Positions 25,449-34,465 of a stretch of 64,000 nucleotides of DNA are shown here, one piece after another. Under the pieces are notes generated by a model that ran no database searches, was not told the origin of the DNA, and saw nothing but the letters and a program-made list of their open reading frames with translations. Numbering within the stretch: position 1 is the first letter of the stretch; the number at the start of each line of letters is the position of its first letter. Location of the stretch: contig NZ_CP011567.1 of assembly GCF_001655615.1 (NCBI RefSeq), positions 1,559,001 to 1,623,000 on the forward strand, given 5' to 3'. Made by a program: the position numbers and the translations under genes. The DNA comes from Pseudomonas sp. GR 6-02 (lineage in GTDB: Bacteria > Pseudomonadota > Gammaproteobacteria > Pseudomonadales > Pseudomonadaceae).

Positions 25449-26630
25449 ATGCTCGGTCCACTGGCATCACTCAAGGTTCTGGATTTCTCGACATTGCTGC
25501 CGGGGCCGTTCGCCTCGTTGCTGTTGGCGGACATGGGCGCCGAGGTGCTGCGCATCGAATCGCCGACCCGCACGGATTTGCTGCGGGTGCTGCCGCCCCA
25601 TGATCAGGGGGTGTCGGCCAGCCACGCCTACCTCAATCGCAACAAGCGCAGCCTGGCGCTGGACCTCAAGCAGCCCGAGGCGCTGGAAGTGATCAAGCAA
25701 TTGCTTGCGGACTACGACATTGTGCTGGAGCAGTTCCGCCCTGGCGTGATGGAACGGCTGGGCCTGGGGTATGAAGCCTTGAAGGCGATCAATCCACGGT
25801 TGATTTATGTGTCGATCACCGGCTATGGCCAGACCGGCCCTTACAAGGACCGCGCCGGACACGACATCAACTACCTGGCGCTGGCGGGGCTTTCGAGCTA
25901 CACCGGCCGCGCCGACAGCGGCCCGTTGCCGTTGGGTATGCAGGTGGCAGATGTCGCGGGCGGTTCGTTGCATGGGGTGATCGGGCTGCTGGCAGCGGTG
26001 ATCGCGCGGCAGCAGACCGGGCAGGGACAGCATCTGGATGTGAGCATGACTGACTGCGCCTTCAGCCTGAACGCCATGGCCGGTGCCGGCTACCTGGCCT
26101 GCGGCGTTGAGCCGGGCAGGGAAGAGCAGATGCTCAACGGCGGCAGCTTCTACGATTACTACCGGTCGCGCGATGGCCGCTGGTTGTCGGTGGGCAGTCT
26201 GGAACCGGGGTTCATGCAGCAATTGTGCACGGTGCTCGGCCGTCCGGAACTGGCGGCCGAGGGACTGTCGTCCGACCCCGCCCGGCAACGGGCGCTCAAG
26301 GACGCGCTGAACATTGAATTCGAAAAACACGACTTTGCCTGGCTGTGTGAGCTGTTTGCCGGGGCCGATGCGTGTGTCGAGCCGGTGTTGAGCCTGGGCG
26401 AAGCGGTCGGGCATCCGCAGTTGCAGGCGCGGGAACTGGTGGCTGAGGTGCCGCGGGGCGATGGCTCGACCCAGGCGCAGATGGCCTGTCCGTTGAAGTT
26501 TTCAGCGGGGTTGCCTGAGCCACGGCACATCGGCGCCCGGCTGGGGCAGCATACGGATCAGGTGTTGGGGGAGTTGGGGTTTAGTGTTGAGCGGATTGAA
26601 GCGCTGCGGCGGGCCAAGGTAGTTATCTAG
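25449..26630 (+). CDS. CaiB/BaiF family III CoA-transferase
   Basis: A 393-residue cytoplasmic enzyme. The family motif LKVLDFSTLLPGPFASLLLADMGAEVLRIE opens the protein. NRNKRSLALDLK and the catalytic Asp in AGHDINYLALAGL (near residue 139) follow. Members move CoA between carboxylic acids or racemise 2-methylacyl-CoAs; this one resembles the acyl-CoA racemase/CoA-transferase branch, with no substrate evident. I chose the ATG with GGAGAAC upstream; an earlier in-frame start is unsupported. It stands alone, convergent with sprT. Confidence 0.85.
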   Translation: MLGPLASLKVLDFSTLLPGPFASLLLADMGAEVLRIESPTRTDLLRVLPPHDQGVSASHAYLNRNKRSLALDLKQPEALEVIKQLLADYDIVLEQFRPGVMERLGLGYEALKAINPRLIYVSITGYGQTGPYKDRAGHDINYLALAGLSSYTGRADSGPLPLGMQVADVAGGSLHGVIGLLAAVIARQQTGQGQHLDVSMTDCAFSLNAMAGAGYLACGVEPGREEQMLNGGSFYDYYRSRDGRWLSVGSLEPGFMQQLCTVLGRPELAAEGLSSDPARQRALKDALNIEFEKHDFAWLCELFAGADACVEPVLSLGEAVGHPQLQARELVAEVPRGDGSTQAQMACPLKFSAGLPEPRHIGARLGQHTDQVLGELGFSVERIEALRRAKVVI

Positions 26631-26654
26631 CGTCTGTCCCGGCCGAAGCTCAAC

Positions 26655-27149
26655 TTATTCGACCCGCATTTCCCCGCTGAACACCAACGTACTGCGACAG
26701 CGCCGGCACAAATACCGCCGCCCCTGACGTACCAGGCTATGACGCTGGGCCGAAAACGGGAAATCGCTGTCGGCGCAGGGGCATTTGTAGATGTAGCGGG
26801 TCACGCTGCGACGTTTGACGTCATAGGTGTGGCAGCGATTGGGCGGCAGTTCGTAGACGCCGCGCATGATCAGTTGCCATTCTTCGCCATGGGGCTGGAT
26901 GCGGTCGCCGAACAGTTGATGGGCGATCAGGTGCGCCACTTCATGCGCCACGGTCTGCTTGAGGAAGTCTTCGGTGTTTTCCCGGTACAGCTGCGGGTTG
27001 AAGCGCAGCAGGTTCTCGTGCAAATGCGCGACACCGGCTTTTTGCCCGCGCAGCTTGAGGCTCACCACGGGGCGTTTGAAAGGTCGTTTGAAAAAGGATT
27101 CGGCTTGCAGGAAACAGTCTTCGACGCGGGTATTGAGTTGCTCGGGCAT
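26655..27149 (-). CDS. sprT: SprT-like zinc metalloprotein
   Basis: A 164-residue protein of the SprT family. The zinc-binding protease motif is visible as HEVAHLIAH (near residue 63). A third ligand region HGEEW and a C-terminal zinc ribbon with CPC and CRRC pairs follow. Eukaryotic relatives cut DNA-protein crosslinks; the bacterial role is less clear. I took the ATG at MPEQLNTRV because the open frame upstream overlaps the neighbouring Yip1 gene region without conservation. Confidence 0.87.
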   Translation of the reverse strand: MPEQLNTRVEDCFLQAESFFKRPFKRPVVSLKLRGQKAGVAHLHENLLRFNPQLYRENTEDFLKQTVAHEVAHLIAHQLFGDRIQPHGEEWQLIMRGVYELPPNRCHTYDVKRRSVTRYIYKCPCADSDFPFSAQRHSLVRQGRRYLCRRCRSTLVFSGEMRVE

Positions 27150-27238
27150 GCTTGATGGATCTCCAAGGATGTCGAGTATGCCGCAACCCCGAGGGCTTGC
27201 GAATCGCTCAGGCGCCGAATGGTCGTTGCTCGCATTAG

Positions 27239-27260
27239 AAGGCCGCCTTGCGGCGGCCTG
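27239..27260 (-). terminator. Hairpin downstream of the Yip1 gene
   Basis: AGGCCGCC-TTGC-GGCGGCCT forms a perfect eight-base-pair stem, 40 bases past the Yip1-type gene stop on the minus strand. It is followed only by TTCTAA, so termination strength is uncertain. Confidence 0.5.
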
Positions 27261-27298
27261 TAGTGGCGGAACGTGTTTTTTATGTTGGCGCTTGTTTG

Positions 27299-27901
27299 TC
27301 AGTTGGTATAGACCGGTCCCACGCCAAGGCCCCAGACAATCACGGTAAACGCCATGATGGCTACCAGCACCACCAGTCCTACGGCGAGCACCGAGCTCGA
27401 AAACAGGAAGCCTTCGTCCGATGGAATGTTCATGAACGTTGGTAGCCCTACATACAGCAGGTACACCGTGTAGCAGACAGCCGCGGTGCCAACGATCATC
27501 CCCAGCCACAAGTGCGGGTACAGCGCCGCCAGGCCGCCGACGAACAGTGGGGTGGCGGTGTACGTGGCGAATGCGATACAGCGCGCCAGGCTCGGGTTGG
27601 CGTCATAGGTACGGGCCATCCAGTGAATGAAGGCGCCCATCACCGCGACACCGCCGAGCATTGCCAGGTACGACATGATGGTCATCCATAGCGCGCTTTC
27701 CATAGTCAGCATGACCGGCGCTCGGTTACCGATGACCCAGCCGACTTGCGTAGTGCCGATAAACGCCGATATGGCAGGGATCGCCGCCAGAATCAGGGTG
27801 TGCGTCAGGTACATGTGGCTGATGCTTTCTTCCTCGTCGCCACGGATTTCTTTCCATTCCTGGTCAGGGTGGGTAAAGAGTCCCACTACGTGATGGATCA
27901 T
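27299..27901 (-). CDS. Yip1-family integral membrane protein
   Basis: A 200-residue protein. The N-terminal cytoplasmic part has FTHPDQEWKEIRGDEE, the typical opening of bacterial Yip1-domain proteins. About five hydrophobic helices follow between residues 40 and 198. The function is unknown in bacteria. The ATG is preceded by AGGAG at eight bases, which favours it over an upstream in-frame start. Confidence 0.82.
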   Translation of the reverse strand: MIHHVVGLFTHPDQEWKEIRGDEEESISHMYLTHTLILAAIPAISAFIGTTQVGWVIGNRAPVMLTMESALWMTIMSYLAMLGGVAVMGAFIHWMARTYDANPSLARCIAFATYTATPLFVGGLAALYPHLWLGMIVGTAAVCYTVYLLYVGLPTFMNIPSDEGFLFSSSVLAVGLVVLVAIMAFTVIVWGLGVGPVYTN

Positions 27902-28332
27902 GCCAGTCACTCCTCTTGTTGTTGCCATCGCCCCCCAGCGGAGCGCTTACAGGCCAAAGTGGCCAGGTAAGAACAGGTCTGAATACGCGTGCGACCTTAT
28001 GTCGCAGTATAGAAAGGAGTTACTTGCAATAGTGCGAGGGCTTTAGAGCAAATCGCGCTGTAAACAATCTTGTTAATCGCCGCAAGGTCTGTGCCGAATG
28101 GAACCTGTGGCGAGGGAGCTTGCTCCCGCTGGGGCGCGAAGCGGCCCCAAAACAGTCCACCCTGTTGTGTCAGGCAAACCGCGGCGGCAGGTTTTGCGAC
28201 TGCTGCGCAGCCGAGCGGGAGCAAGCTCCCTCGCCACAGGGGTATGCTCAAGTCATATAAGTGCAGGCTTCGCCCCGCCAGGGTTTTTGCGTAAAATGCC
28301 GGCCTTTCGTCACACCTCACGGATTTCGCGTC
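27902..28332. other. 431-base divergent gap between the Yip1 gene and ttcA
   Basis: It contains a REPIN doublet (28104-28240) and AT-rich DNA at 27960-28085, where the Yip1 promoter is likely. TAAAAT at 28292-28297 is a possible -10 for ttcA. I see no gene or RNA signature in it. Confidence 0.5.
28104..28240. repeat. REPIN doublet (CTGTGGCGAGGGAGCTTGC family)
   Basis: Arms CCTGTGGCGAGGGAGCTTGC and the exact complement enclose two less regular inner arms. It is the same family as the element near 22.5 kb. Confidence 0.85.
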
Positions 28333-29157
28333 ATGGGCACTCTTACGGTCAACCAGAACAAACTGCAAAAGCGCCTGCGCCGCCAGGCCGGTGAGGCTGT
28401 TGCCGATTTCAACATGATTGAAGACGGCGACAAGGTCATGGTCTGCCTGTCCGGTGGCAAGGACAGCTACACCATGCTCGACGTGCTGATGCATTTGCAG
28501 AAAGTCGCCCCGATCAAGTTCGAGATCGTCGCCGTGAACATGGACCAGAAGCAGCCAGGCTTCCCCGAGCACGTGCTGCCGGCTTACCTCAAAGAACTGG
28601 GCATCGAGTACCACATCGTCGAGAAAGACACCTACTCGGTGGTCAAGGAGCTGATCCCGGAAGGCAAGACCACTTGCTCGCTGTGCTCGCGCCTGCGTCG
28701 CGGCACGCTATACACCTTTGCCGACGAAATCGGCGCGACCAAAATGGCCCTCGGTCACCATCGTGACGACATCGTCGAGACGTTCTTCCTGAACATGTTC
28801 TTCAACGGTTCGCTCAAGGCCATGCCGCCAAAGCTGCGCGCCGACGACGGGCGCAACGTGGTGATTCGCCCGCTGGCCTACTGCAACGAAAAAGACATCC
28901 AGGCCTACTCGGACCTCAAGCAATTCCCGATCATCCCGTGCAATCTCTGCGGCTCCCAGGAAAACCTGCAACGCCAGGTGGTTAAAGAGATGCTGCAGGA
29001 GTGGGAACGCAAGACCCCGGGCCGCACCGAGAGCATTTTCCGCAGCCTGCAGAACGTGATCCCGTCGCAACTGGCGGACCGCAACCTGTTCGACTTCACC
29101 AACCTGCGTATCGACGAAAGCGCCGCATCGCGGTTCGTCAACGTAGTGAACCTCTGA
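28333..29157 (+). CDS. ttcA: TtcA, tRNA 2-thiocytidine biosynthesis enzyme
   Basis: A 274-residue cytoplasmic enzyme that thiolates cytidine 32 of certain tRNAs. The PP-loop ATP pyrophosphatase motif [11 protein letters not shown] is near residue 39. Two CxxC pairs that hold the iron-sulfur cluster follow: [10 protein letters not shown] near 115 and [13 protein letters not shown] near 206. The ATG at [10 protein letters not shown] gives the usual N-terminus. The longer open frame includes repeat-derived sequence and is rejected. Confidence 0.93.
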   Translation: MGTLTVNQNKLQKRLRRQAGEAVADFNMIEDGDKVMVCLSGGKDSYTMLDVLMHLQKVAPIKFEIVAVNMDQKQPGFPEHVLPAYLKELGIEYHIVEKDTYSVVKELIPEGKTTCSLCSRLRRGTLYTFADEIGATKMALGHHRDDIVETFFLNMFFNGSLKAMPPKLRADDGRNVVIRPLAYCNEKDIQAYSDLKQFPIIPCNLCGSQENLQRQVVKEMLQEWERKTPGRTESIFRSLQNVIPSQLADRNLFDFTNLRIDESAASRFVNVVNL

Positions 29158-29224
29158 CGGTTCAAGTCACTCAGACACACGGCGCTCGCGGGCGCCGTTT
29201 TCATTTCATCCCGTAGGAGAGGGC

Positions 29225-29899
29225 ATGCGCGATTACAAGTGGCTGCACGAATACTGTCTGAACCGCTTCGGTTCGGCGGCTGAACTGGAAGCCCATCTGC
29301 CGGTTCCCAAGACCCCGGCGCAATTGCGCAAGATCAGCGACGACCGCTACCTCTCGACCATGGCATTGCGGGTATTCCGTGCCGGGCTCAAGCACAGCCT
29401 GGTGGATGCCAAGTGGCCGGCGTTCGAAGAAGTGTTCTTCAAGTTCGACCCGGAAAAAGTCGTGCTGATGAGCGCCGAACATCTGGAGCGCTTGATGCAG
29501 GACGCGCGAATTATCCGCCACCTGGGCAAGCTCAAGAGTGTGCCGCGCAATGCGCAGTTCATTCTGGACGTGGCCCATGAGAAGGGTAGTTTCGGTGCGT
29601 TGATCGCCGACTGGCCGGTAACCGATATCGTCGGCTTGTGGACCTACCTGAAAAAACACGGCCATCAGTTGGGCGGGTTATCGGCGCCGCGATTCTTGCG
29701 GATGGTCGGCAAGGACACCTTCGTGCCGAGCTACGACGTGGTGGCAGCGCTGAATGCACAGCAGATCATCGACAAGGTGCCGAGCAGTTTGCGCGACCTG
29801 GCCACGGTGCAGAATGCGTTCAACCAATGGCACGAAGAGAGTGGTGGACGGCCGATGAGCCAGATTTCGATGATGCTGGCGTATACCGTTAACCACTGA
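29225..29899 (+). CDS. DNA-3-methyladenine glycosylase I (Tag) family protein
   Basis: A 224-residue helix-hairpin-helix glycosylase relative. Recognisable parts are DDRYLSTMALRVFRAGL, DAKWPAFEEVFFKFDP and RIIRHLGKLKSVPRNAQFI. Tag removes 3-methyladenine from alkylated DNA. The N-terminal cysteine and the zinc-binding His/Cys pair of E. coli Tag are not obvious, so it belongs to a divergent branch and its activity is inferred. It is 68 bases downstream of ttcA. GGAGAGGGC is the ribosome site. Confidence 0.78.
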   Translation: MRDYKWLHEYCLNRFGSAAELEAHLPVPKTPAQLRKISDDRYLSTMALRVFRAGLKHSLVDAKWPAFEEVFFKFDPEKVVLMSAEHLERLMQDARIIRHLGKLKSVPRNAQFILDVAHEKGSFGALIADWPVTDIVGLWTYLKKHGHQLGGLSAPRFLRMVGKDTFVPSYDVVAALNAQQIIDKVPSSLRDLATVQNAFNQWHEESGGRPMSQISMMLAYTVNH

Positions 29900-29906
29900 C
29901 GAAGAT

Positions 29907-29937
29907 GATCATTCCCACGCAGAGCGTGGGAATGATC
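29907..29937. repeat. Short palindromic repeat GATCATTCCCACGC-AGA-complement
   Basis: Fourteen-base arms with an AGA loop lie in the convergent gap after the glycosylase gene. It differs from the copy at 21727 by one base in each arm and by the inverted loop. Confidence 0.8.
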
Positions 29938-29950
29938 ACGGTGGGGGCCG

Positions 29951-31415
<1,465 letters not shown>

Positions 31416-31438
31416 CTATTTTTGACAAGGATTGAGAC

Positions 31439-31906
31439 ATGACAAGGCGACTGGCAGCAGCATTGGCGATCATGGGGGCGTTATTGCTGGGGGGCTGTGG
31501 CAACGACTATGGCATCGACCAGAATGGTCACAAGGTCGCCGCCGAGCGTCTGGATAAACAATGGCTGGTGCTCAATTACTGGGCCGAGTGGTGCAGCCCG
31601 TGCCGGACCGAAATCCCACAGCTGAATGTGTTGGCCGAGCAGCTCCAGGGCAAGAAGATCGGCGTGTTCGGGGTCAACTTCGACAATGTGCAGGGCGAAG
31701 AGCTCAAAGGCGCCAGTGAGAAACTGGGGATCAAGTTCACCGTGCTGGCCCAGGATCCGGCCGACCTTTTCGAATTGCCGCGCAGTGAGGCGCTGCCAGT
31801 GACTTACATCATTGATAACAAGGGCAAGGTGCGGGAACAGTTGATGGGCGAGCAGACGGCGGCGGGGGTGATGGCGAAGCTTGAGGCGTTGCAGGCGACC
31901 AACTGA
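31439..31906 (+). CDS. TlpA-like thioredoxin lipoprotein
   Basis: A 155-residue periplasmic lipoprotein. The lipobox LLGGC places the lipidated cysteine near residue 20. The thioredoxin-like fold has WAEWCSPCRTEIPQL with a CSPC active site near 51-54 and the cis-proline region EALPVTYIID. It probably reduces or exchanges disulfides in cytochrome or envelope proteins. It is divergent from arsC across 114 bases. Confidence 0.87.
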   Translation: MTRRLAAALAIMGALLLGGCGNDYGIDQNGHKVAAERLDKQWLVLNYWAEWCSPCRTEIPQLNVLAEQLQGKKIGVFGVNFDNVQGEELKGASEKLGIKFTVLAQDPADLFELPRSEALPVTYIIDNKGKVREQLMGEQTAAGVMAKLEALQATN

Positions 31907-31919
31907 CCGAGCACCGCCT

Positions 31920-31964
31920 GTGGCGAGGGAGCTTTGTGGCGAGGGGGCTTGCCCCCTCGCCACA
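31920..31964. repeat. REP hairpin next to a truncated REP arm
   Basis: TGTGGCGAGGGGGC-TT-GCCCCCTCGCCACA (31935-31964) is a perfect hairpin. It is preceded directly by TGTGGCGAGGGAGCT, the start of a differing family member that has lost its other half. Confidence 0.75.
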
Positions 31965-31991
31965 AGTCACTTGGCTACAAACGAGGGGCAA

Positions 31992-32396
31992 TCACCCCTC
32001 TTCAAGCCACCAACGCAATGGCTTGCCTTCGGCCGGCCAGAAGCGCATCTGGTCAATCGGTGAGACGTCCCAGCGCTGGATGTTTTCCAGCGCCTGCAGG
32101 AAGCGTTTTTCCTGTTCCATCAACGCCGGCGCGCAGAGTTTGCGGGTACTGCCGATCTTGCCGAAGCTGAGCTTTTCACCTTCCAGGGAATACGGCGCGA
32201 ACCAGTGGTTGCAGCCGCCGTTACCGTAGGCCCGACCATCGTCACCGAGCGTGATGGTCAGGTGGCTGTAGTCCATCAGCGGACGTTCGCCGATCCACTC
32301 CAGAATGTAACTGCGGTTCTGTTGCAACTTTACCGGCTCGGCGGCGCAGCCCAGCAGGCTGGCACCGACCATCGTGGTCAGAGCAAGGCGTTTCAT
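31992..32396 (-). CDS. META-domain lipoprotein
   Basis: A 134-residue predicted lipoprotein with lipobox SLLGC. The META-domain pattern is visible (LTITLGDDGRAYGNGGCNHWFAPYSLEGEKLSFGKIGSTRKLCAPALMEQE in segments). META proteins such as HslJ are envelope proteins often tied to stress, with no known catalysis. Its ATG overlaps the upstream gene stop by one base, so the two are coupled. Confidence 0.8.
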   Translation of the reverse strand: MKRLALTTMVGASLLGCAAEPVKLQQNRSYILEWIGERPLMDYSHLTITLGDDGRAYGNGGCNHWFAPYSLEGEKLSFGKIGSTRKLCAPALMEQEKRFLQALENIQRWDVSPIDQMRFWPAEGKPLRWWLEEG

Positions 32397-32830
32397 CACG
32401 CAGGCTCCTGGCACTTCGGGCACAGGTGTTTTTCGCCGGCTGCGGTCCACCCCAGCTCGGCAATCCGTGCGGTGGCGGCCGGTTTTTCAGCCTTGTTGCC
32501 CAGCTTGGCGTCGACCGCGAACTCGAAGCTCAGCTCTTTGGCGCAGCTGTCGCAGTTGACTTTCCAGGTGTGGATCGCCAGTTCGCCGAACACCGGACCA
32601 CTGGCCACCGCGACCCATTGGCCGGGCGGGTTGATCAGGTGGCGAACCGTTTCGACGGTCAGGCGCATGGACAAGTCCTTGCTGCCTTTGAGGGTCACTA
32701 CCAGCACGTCGTTATTGCGAATCGAACCGCCGTTGCCGGTGACTTGATAACGCCCCGGCACCAGGGCGCGGCATTCGGTGAGGGTGTGTTGCGGGTTCAT
32801 CAGGCTGTAGCGGAAATCGTGTTCGACCAT
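32396..32830 (-). CDS. Conserved hypothetical protein with two CxxC pairs
   Basis: A 144-residue soluble protein I cannot assign to a named function. CDSC near residue 93 and CPKC near 138 could bind zinc. The ATG follows GGAGG at the right distance, and an upstream in-frame extension is rejected. It precedes the META lipoprotein with a one-base overlap, suggesting a two-gene unit. Confidence 0.7.
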   Translation of the reverse strand: MVEHDFRYSLMNPQHTLTECRALVPGRYQVTGNGGSIRNNDVLVVTLKGSKDLSMRLTVETVRHLINPPGQWVAVASGPVFGELAIHTWKVNCDSCAKELSFEFAVDAKLGNKAEKPAATARIAELGWTAAGEKHLCPKCQEPA

Positions 32831-32964
32831 GGGTCCTCCAAATATGCGCGATATGCTAGCACGGGCATCAGCACAGCATGGCGTGGGCATGTGACCTTCG
32901 ATCAGGTTCAAATTGCCTGCTAATCCATGGCAAACTGCCACTTTTGCATCTCTAAGGAACAGAA

Positions 32965-33360
32965 ATGGCGTTGATCGAATGTTACGAGTGCAAGCAACGC
33001 ATCAGCTCCACGGCGCCTGCTTGCATTCATTGCGGTGCGCCTGCGGCAACGGTGCACGCGGCTACTTCGACGGCAGCGCCTGTGGAAGCACCGCTTTCTT
33101 TCGGGCGTTTGCCGAGCAATGAGAGTGTGCCTCGGGTGACCCCGGCCGCCTTCGGGCGTAAACGAAAAACCGAAATCCAGGCTGAGGTCCCGGCACCGGT
33201 GCTCAATGGACCGCGTCCGGTGGAACTCTGGCTGAAACTGATGATTTTCTTTCTGCCGCCGTTTTTTGTCTGGTTCCTGCTGCGTCGCGGGCATTCGCTG
33301 GGGCAGCGCTTGCTGGGCTTCGGCTGGCTGGGCCTGATGATCCTCTTGTCCAAGGCCTGA
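32965..33360 (+). CDS. Zinc-ribbon protein with C-terminal membrane segment
   Basis: A 131-residue protein. The N-terminus carries a zinc ribbon (C6-x2-C9 and C20-x2-C23), a disordered Ala/Thr/Pro linker spans about 26-85, and one or two hydrophobic segments near the end (LMIFFLPPFFVWFLL and LLGFGWLGLMILL) anchor it. The function is unknown. It ends five bases from the convergent ldhA stop. Confidence 0.7.
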   Translation: MALIECYECKQRISSTAPACIHCGAPAATVHAATSTAAPVEAPLSFGRLPSNESVPRVTPAAFGRKRKTEIQAEVPAPVLNGPRPVELWLKLMIFFLPPFFVWFLLRRGHSLGQRLLGFGWLGLMILLSKA

Positions 33361-33365
33361 GCCGT

Positions 33366-34355
33366 TCAGCGCTCGACCTGATTGTGTGGCGAACCGGCCA
33401 CCCAGGCCGCGATGTTCTGCAATGTGGTCGCGGCAATCGCACCCAGGGCTTCGCGAGTGAGGAAGGCCTGGTGTGCGGTGATGATCACGTTCGGAAAGGT
33501 CAGCAGGCGCGCCAGCACATCGTCTTGCAGTGGCAGGTCGGAGCGGTCCTCGAAGAACAACTGCGCCTCCTCTTCATAGACATCGAGTCCCAGATAGCCC
33601 AATTGGCCGTTTTTCAATGCGTCGATCAGCGCCGGCGTGTCCACCAGACCGCCACGCCCGGTGTTGATCAACATCGCGCCGGGCTGCATGTGCGCCAGTG
33701 ACTCGCGGTTGATCAAATGTTTGCTCTGCTCGTTGAGCGGGCAATGCAGGCTGATGATCTGAGACTCGGCCAGCAGTTGCGGCAAGCTCAGGTAGCGCGC
33801 GCCGAGGGCTTCGACCTGTGGGTTCGGATAGGGGTCATAGGCCAGCAATTGGCAGCCGAAGCCGTGCATGATCTTCGCAAAGGTCGCGCCGATCTGCCCG
33901 GTGCCGACCACGCCGACGGTCTTGTTCACCAGGTCGAAGCCGGTCAACCCGTGCAGGCTGAAATCGCCCTCGCGGGTACGGTTGTAGGCGCGGTGCAGAC
34001 GGCGGTTGAGCGCCAGGATCAACGCCACCGCGTGTTCGGCCACGGCGTGGGGCGAGTACGCCGGGACCCGCACAACCGTCAGCCCCAGGTGCTTCGCCGC
34101 CGGGAGGTCGACATGGTTGTAACCGGCCGAGCGCAGGGCGATCAGGCGTGTGCCGCCCGCTGCCAGGCGTTCAAGCACCGGGGCGCTGAGGTCATCGTTG
34201 ATGAAGGCGCAGACCACCTCGTGATGCTCGGCCAGCGCCGCCGTGTCGAGGCTCAGTCGTGCCGGCTGGAAATGCAGTTCGATGCCGGCGGGCAGGCCGG
34301 CGGCGAGAAAACTCTCGCGGTCGTAGGTCTGGCTGCTGAAAAGAATCGTGCGCAT
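33366..34355 (-). CDS. ldhA: D-lactate dehydrogenase (2-hydroxyacid dehydrogenase family)
   Basis: A 329-residue NAD-dependent fermentative enzyme reducing pyruvate to D-lactate. The NAD-binding motif GVVGTGQIGATFAKIMHGFG is near residue 146. The catalytic Arg region is SLHCPLNEQSKHLIN, and the Glu/His relay appears in GLDVYEEE and NVIITAHQAF. From memory, ldhA also neighbours gacS in P. aeruginosa (PA0927-PA0928). It starts about 140 bases upstream on the same strand as the gacS tail but is separated from it by a short repeat. Confidence 0.9.
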   Translation of the reverse strand: MRTILFSSQTYDRESFLAAGLPAGIELHFQPARLSLDTAALAEHHEVVCAFINDDLSAPVLERLAAGGTRLIALRSAGYNHVDLPAAKHLGLTVVRVPAYSPHAVAEHAVALILALNRRLHRAYNRTREGDFSLHGLTGFDLVNKTVGVVGTGQIGATFAKIMHGFGCQLLAYDPYPNPQVEALGARYLSLPQLLAESQIISLHCPLNEQSKHLINRESLAHMQPGAMLINTGRGGLVDTPALIDALKNGQLGYLGLDVYEEEAQLFFEDRSDLPLQDDVLARLLTFPNVIITAHQAFLTREALGAIAATTLQNIAAWVAGSPHNQVER

Positions 34356-34382
34356 GCTGTCCTCCTGGAAGTCTCAAACCCC

Positions 34383-34419
34383 GTAGCAGCTGGCGAAGCC
34401 TGCGTTCGGCAGCTGCTAC
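34383..34419. repeat. Short REP hairpin (GTAGCAGCTGGCGAAGCC family)
   Basis: GTAGCAGCTG and CAGCTGCTAC surround GCGAAGCCTGCGTTCGG. It is a single collapsed copy of the element found as a doublet near 58.1 kb. Confidence 0.75.
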
Positions 34420-34465
34420 AGGGTTTAAGTTTAGCGTTCAGGTCCTCCTGCGTTATTGCGCTGCA

